A stretch of DNA of 34,002 bases, from contig JAAYOS010000046.1 of NCBI GenBank assembly GCA_012520195.1, forward strand, positions 1 to 34,002, written 5' to 3'. A program made the translations under genes and the position numbers. This document shows, in pieces, positions 31,731 to 34,002 of the stretch. Below the pieces are notes generated by a model that worked only from the letters and a program-made list of their open reading frames with translations, ran no database searches and had not been told where the DNA came from. Positions within the stretch are counted from its first letter, which is position 1, and each line of letters starts with the position of its first letter. This stretch comes from Clostridiales bacterium. Its GTDB lineage: Bacteria > Bacillota > Clostridia > Oscillospirales > JAAYOS01.

Positions 31731-34002
31731 AAGCAACTCGGTTAAGAACGGAAAGTATGATCGACCCAATAGGTATTTCCACAAAGATTCCCAGACTATC
31801 TTGGGTCTGTGAAGGCGGATTGAAGCAGACAGCGTATCAGATTGCTGCAAAGGATAGGGATAGCGAGAAGACTCTGTGGGATTCCGGCAAGATCCAATCC
31901 TCTCAGATGGCCTATATTCCTTGGGGTGCTGACCCCCTCCCCTCCCGCATAAGAGTGGAATGGAAGGTGCGCCTTTGGGATGAACATGATACGGTAGGCG
32001 ACTGGTCCGACACAGCCTTTTTTGAGCGCGGTTTGGAGGAAGCAGATTGGAAAGCTTCTTGGATTACGGGGGATTTCAAGCCCCGACGTCGCGCCAACAA
32101 GGTAACGCAGTATATTACAAAGCCAAAAAAGCGCTATCCAGTAGACTGTTTCCGAAAGATTGTACAAGTATCAAAGCCGATAAAGAAAGCCCGCTTTTAT
32201 GCCTCTGCCTGCGGACTTTACGAAATCAGTGTTGACGGCAAAAAGGTTGGATCATGGTGCCTCGCACCGGGTATTACAGATTACCGTATGCGTGTGCAGG
32301 CACAAACACTTGACGCAACCAAGCATTTTACTGAGAACCACAACCACAGCATAACCATTCTGCTAGCTGACGGATGGTATCGTGGAAGTGTAGGCGCATG
32401 GGGGTTACTCGACCAATATGGTACCCAGACAAAGGTCATTGCTCAATTAGTACTTACCTATGAGGATGGCAGTGAGGAAATCATCGTCACTGATGCTAGC
32501 TGGGAATGGAGTAATGACGGACCAATTAGATTTGCTGACAACAAGGACGGCGAAATTGTCGATGCCTCAAGGTCTCCTTCTTATAGTGGTAGAGCAAGAA
32601 CAGCAAATCACACTGTACTCCCCGTCTCCAGCGACAATCTTCCCCTTACCGAGCAAGAAATCTTTAAGCCATTTATCAGTCGTACGCCTTCTGGAAAAGT
32701 GCTGCTAGATATGGGGCAGAATTTTGCGGGATATATTGCATTCTCAGTTAATGCCCGCCAGGGACAGAGGCTCATCCTGCGTTTTGGTGAGATGCTCATG
32801 GACGGCGAGTTGACTCAAGATAATTTTCAGCTAAAGCTTAAGTCCAGAATAACTCCCAAGCAGGAGATCAACTATACTTGTTGCGAGGGCCAAAACAACT
32901 ATAAAACCCGCTTCGCCATCTTTGGCTATCAGTATGTTGAAATATCAGGGGATGAGGATCTACTCAGTGATATTGTTGATGGTAAAGCCGACTTTTCAGG
33001 GATAGCGGTATACTCTGACTTTGAGAGAATTGGCTTCTTTGAAAGCTCCAATCCTCTGCTTGATCAGCTAGTGGAGGCCACAGTATGGTCTACCAAAAGC
33101 AATAGCGCCGATCTCCCTACCGACTGCCCTACAAGAGAGCGCCACGGTTGGACAGGAGATGCACAGATTTTCATAAAGAGCGCATCGTATCTCTTTGATT
33201 ATCGCAGTTTTGCAAAGAAATATTTAAATGATATTTACGATCTACAGTACAAGAACGGAAACCTACCTCAGATCGCTCCATATGGCGGCGTCGACTTTTT
33301 CATGGGTACAATGAACGGCTCCTCCGGTTGGTCAGATGCTGGAATTTTCATCCCATACAGGTTAGCGGAAGTCTACAGGGACGAACAGATTCTACGGAAG
33401 TTCTACCCCAGAATGGCTAAGTTTGCTCGTTTCTTGGAGCGTCGCTGTGGTAAGTGGGCACCTCTCCGGCGAAAGGCAATAGTCTCAGGTGAAAACAAGA
33501 AGTATCTGGTCAACTGCGGTGCCAGTTACGGTGAATGGTCAGAGCCTGAAGATGTGTTTATCAACAAGTGGACAGAGCAAGTCTTCCCCCATGCGGAGGT
33601 CAGCACCGCCTACTCATCCTATGTGTTCCGTCTTATGGCAGAAATCGCAGAGCATCTGGACAAGCCAGAAGATGCAGCAGAGTTCCGCCGCTTCAGCGAG
33701 GGCTGCAAGAGCGCCTACCAGGAGCTTGTATCAACTCCCGAGTACTCTCTAGACACCGACCGGCAATCATTGCTGGTGCGACCGCTTGCGCTCAATCTGC
33801 TTACAGAGGAACAGATTACTTTCGCCAAAGATCGCTTGATTCAAGCTATGGAAAACTACCGCTGGCGTTTGGGTACCGGCTTTCTCTCCACTCCTTTCAT
33901 CTTGAATGTGCTGATGGAGATCGACATTGAGTATGCCTATAAGCTGCTAGAGAACGAGGAAATTCCCGGCTGGCTCTCCATGCCGAGACAGGGTGCAACC
34001 AC
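31727..34002 (+). CDS. Alpha-L-rhamnosidase, GH78 (3' end cut off)
   Basis: Absent from the ORF track because no stop falls in the window; read from GTG 31727 for 758 codons. GGGAGG lies seven bases upstream and GTG overlaps the transporter TGA. N-terminal Fn3-like and beta-sandwich regions ([18 protein letters not shown], then [19 protein letters not shown]...[13 protein letters not shown]) match Bac_rhamnosid_[23 protein letters not shown] is the concanavalin-like module. The (alpha/alpha)6 catalytic domain starts at [18 protein letters not shown], whose Asp, Glu and Asp have the spacing (+5, +12) of the catalytic-site acids of Bacillus Rha[12 protein letters not shown] lines the site. No signal peptide, so it acts in the cytoplasm on imported rhamnosides. 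Confidence 0.93.
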   Translation, partial: MKATRLRTESMIDPIGISTKIPRLSWVCEGGLKQTAYQIAAKDRDSEKTLWDSGKIQSSQMAYIPWGADPLPSRIRVEWKVRLWDEHDTVGDWSDTAFFERGLEEADWKASWITGDFKPRRRANKVTQYITKPKKRYPVDCFRKIVQVSKPIKKARFYASACGLYEISVDGKKVGSWCLAPGITDYRMRVQAQTLDATKHFTENHNHSITILLADGWYRGSVGAWGLLDQYGTQTKVIAQLVLTYEDGSEEIIVTDASWEWSNDGPIRFADNKDGEIVDASRSPSYSGRARTANHTVLPVSSDNLPLTEQEIFKPFISRTPSGKVLLDMGQNFAGYIAFSVNARQGQRLILRFGEMLMDGELTQDNFQLKLKSRITPKQEINYTCCEGQNNYKTRFAIFGYQYVEISGDEDLLSDIVDGKADFSGIAVYSDFERIGFFESSNPLLDQLVEATVWSTKSNSADLPTDCPTRERHGWTGDAQIFIKSASYLFDYRSFAKKYLNDIYDLQYKNGNLPQIAPYGGVDFFMGTMNGSSGWSDAGIFIPYRLAEVYRDEQILRKFYPRMAKFARFLERRCGKWAPLRRKAIVSGENKKYLVNCGASYGEWSEPEDVFINKWTEQVFPHAEVSTAYSSYVFRLMAEIAEHLDKPEDAAEFRRFSEGCKSAYQELVSTPEYSLDTDRQSLLVRPLALNLLTEEQITFAKDRLIQAMENYRWRLGTGFLSTPFILNVLMEIDIEYAYKLLENEEIPGWLSMPRQGAT

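Noticed and set aside
31161-31850. 229-codon minus-strand ORF
   Set aside because: Antisense to the GPH transporter and the rhamnosidase start, both strongly supported.

Overview
The window looks like a chromosomal piece of an anaerobic, low-to-mid GC Firmicute of the class Clostridia. Signs of this are AGGAGG-type ribosome binding sites with many TTG and GTG starts, a PerR-rubrerythrin-type peroxide module, a c-di-AMP (ydaO/yuaA) riboswitch, an anaerobic sulfatase-maturase radical SAM enzyme, DegV proteins, and an Mbh/Mrp-type cation antiporter operon. I see no phage, insertion sequence, CRISPR array, rRNA or tRNA. Species cannot be named from the sequence alone.

Layout. (1) 1-1126: a peroxide-stress unit on the minus strand: perR with its own promoter and a perfect PerR box, then a truncated rubredoxin/rubrerythrin-like gene. 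(2) 1127-2004: about 0.9 kb without a convincing gene, holding a repeated TTCTGCGCA motif and a long hairpin. (3) 2005-4613: a MATE exporter (minus) divergent from galM (plus); a bidirectional terminator separates galM from the next minus-strand block. (4) 4698-13946: a nine-gene minus-strand housekeeping run: lipoprotein, gltX, GT26 glycosyltransferase, tmk, DUF2156 protein, Eis-like GNAT, 5-formyl-THF cyclo-ligase, mltG, and the U32 family tRNA hydroxylation protein trhP. (5) 14118-22843: the most striking region, a ten-gene antiporter operon in archaeal Mbh order (mrpE, F, G, DUF4040, MbhE-like, mrpB, C, D, then two more large antiporter-like subunits). An EamA transporter follows 45 nt downstream. 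The operon is headed by a promoter, a c-di-AMP riboswitch and an intrinsic terminator. (6) 23002-26115: aldo/keto reductase, anSME-type radical SAM enzyme and dienelactone-hydrolase-like enzyme, with an extended -10 promoter. (7) 26288-28867: an XRE regulator with membrane segments, then two translationally coupled DegV proteins. (8) 28940-34002: a rhamnoside-use locus with an AraC regulator (minus), a GPH-family sugar transporter, and a GH78 alpha-L-rhamnosidase cut by the window edge.

How they work together. The antiporter operon is the main system: an Na+(K+)/H+ antiporter whose MrpA is split into separate small and large subunits. It is inferred to be switched off by c-di-AMP through transcription termination, which would tie cation and pH balance to the osmotic second messenger. 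No hydrogenase or other redox subunits lie beside it. The AraC-GPH-GH78 set would import a rhamnose-bearing glycoside and cleave it inside the cell.
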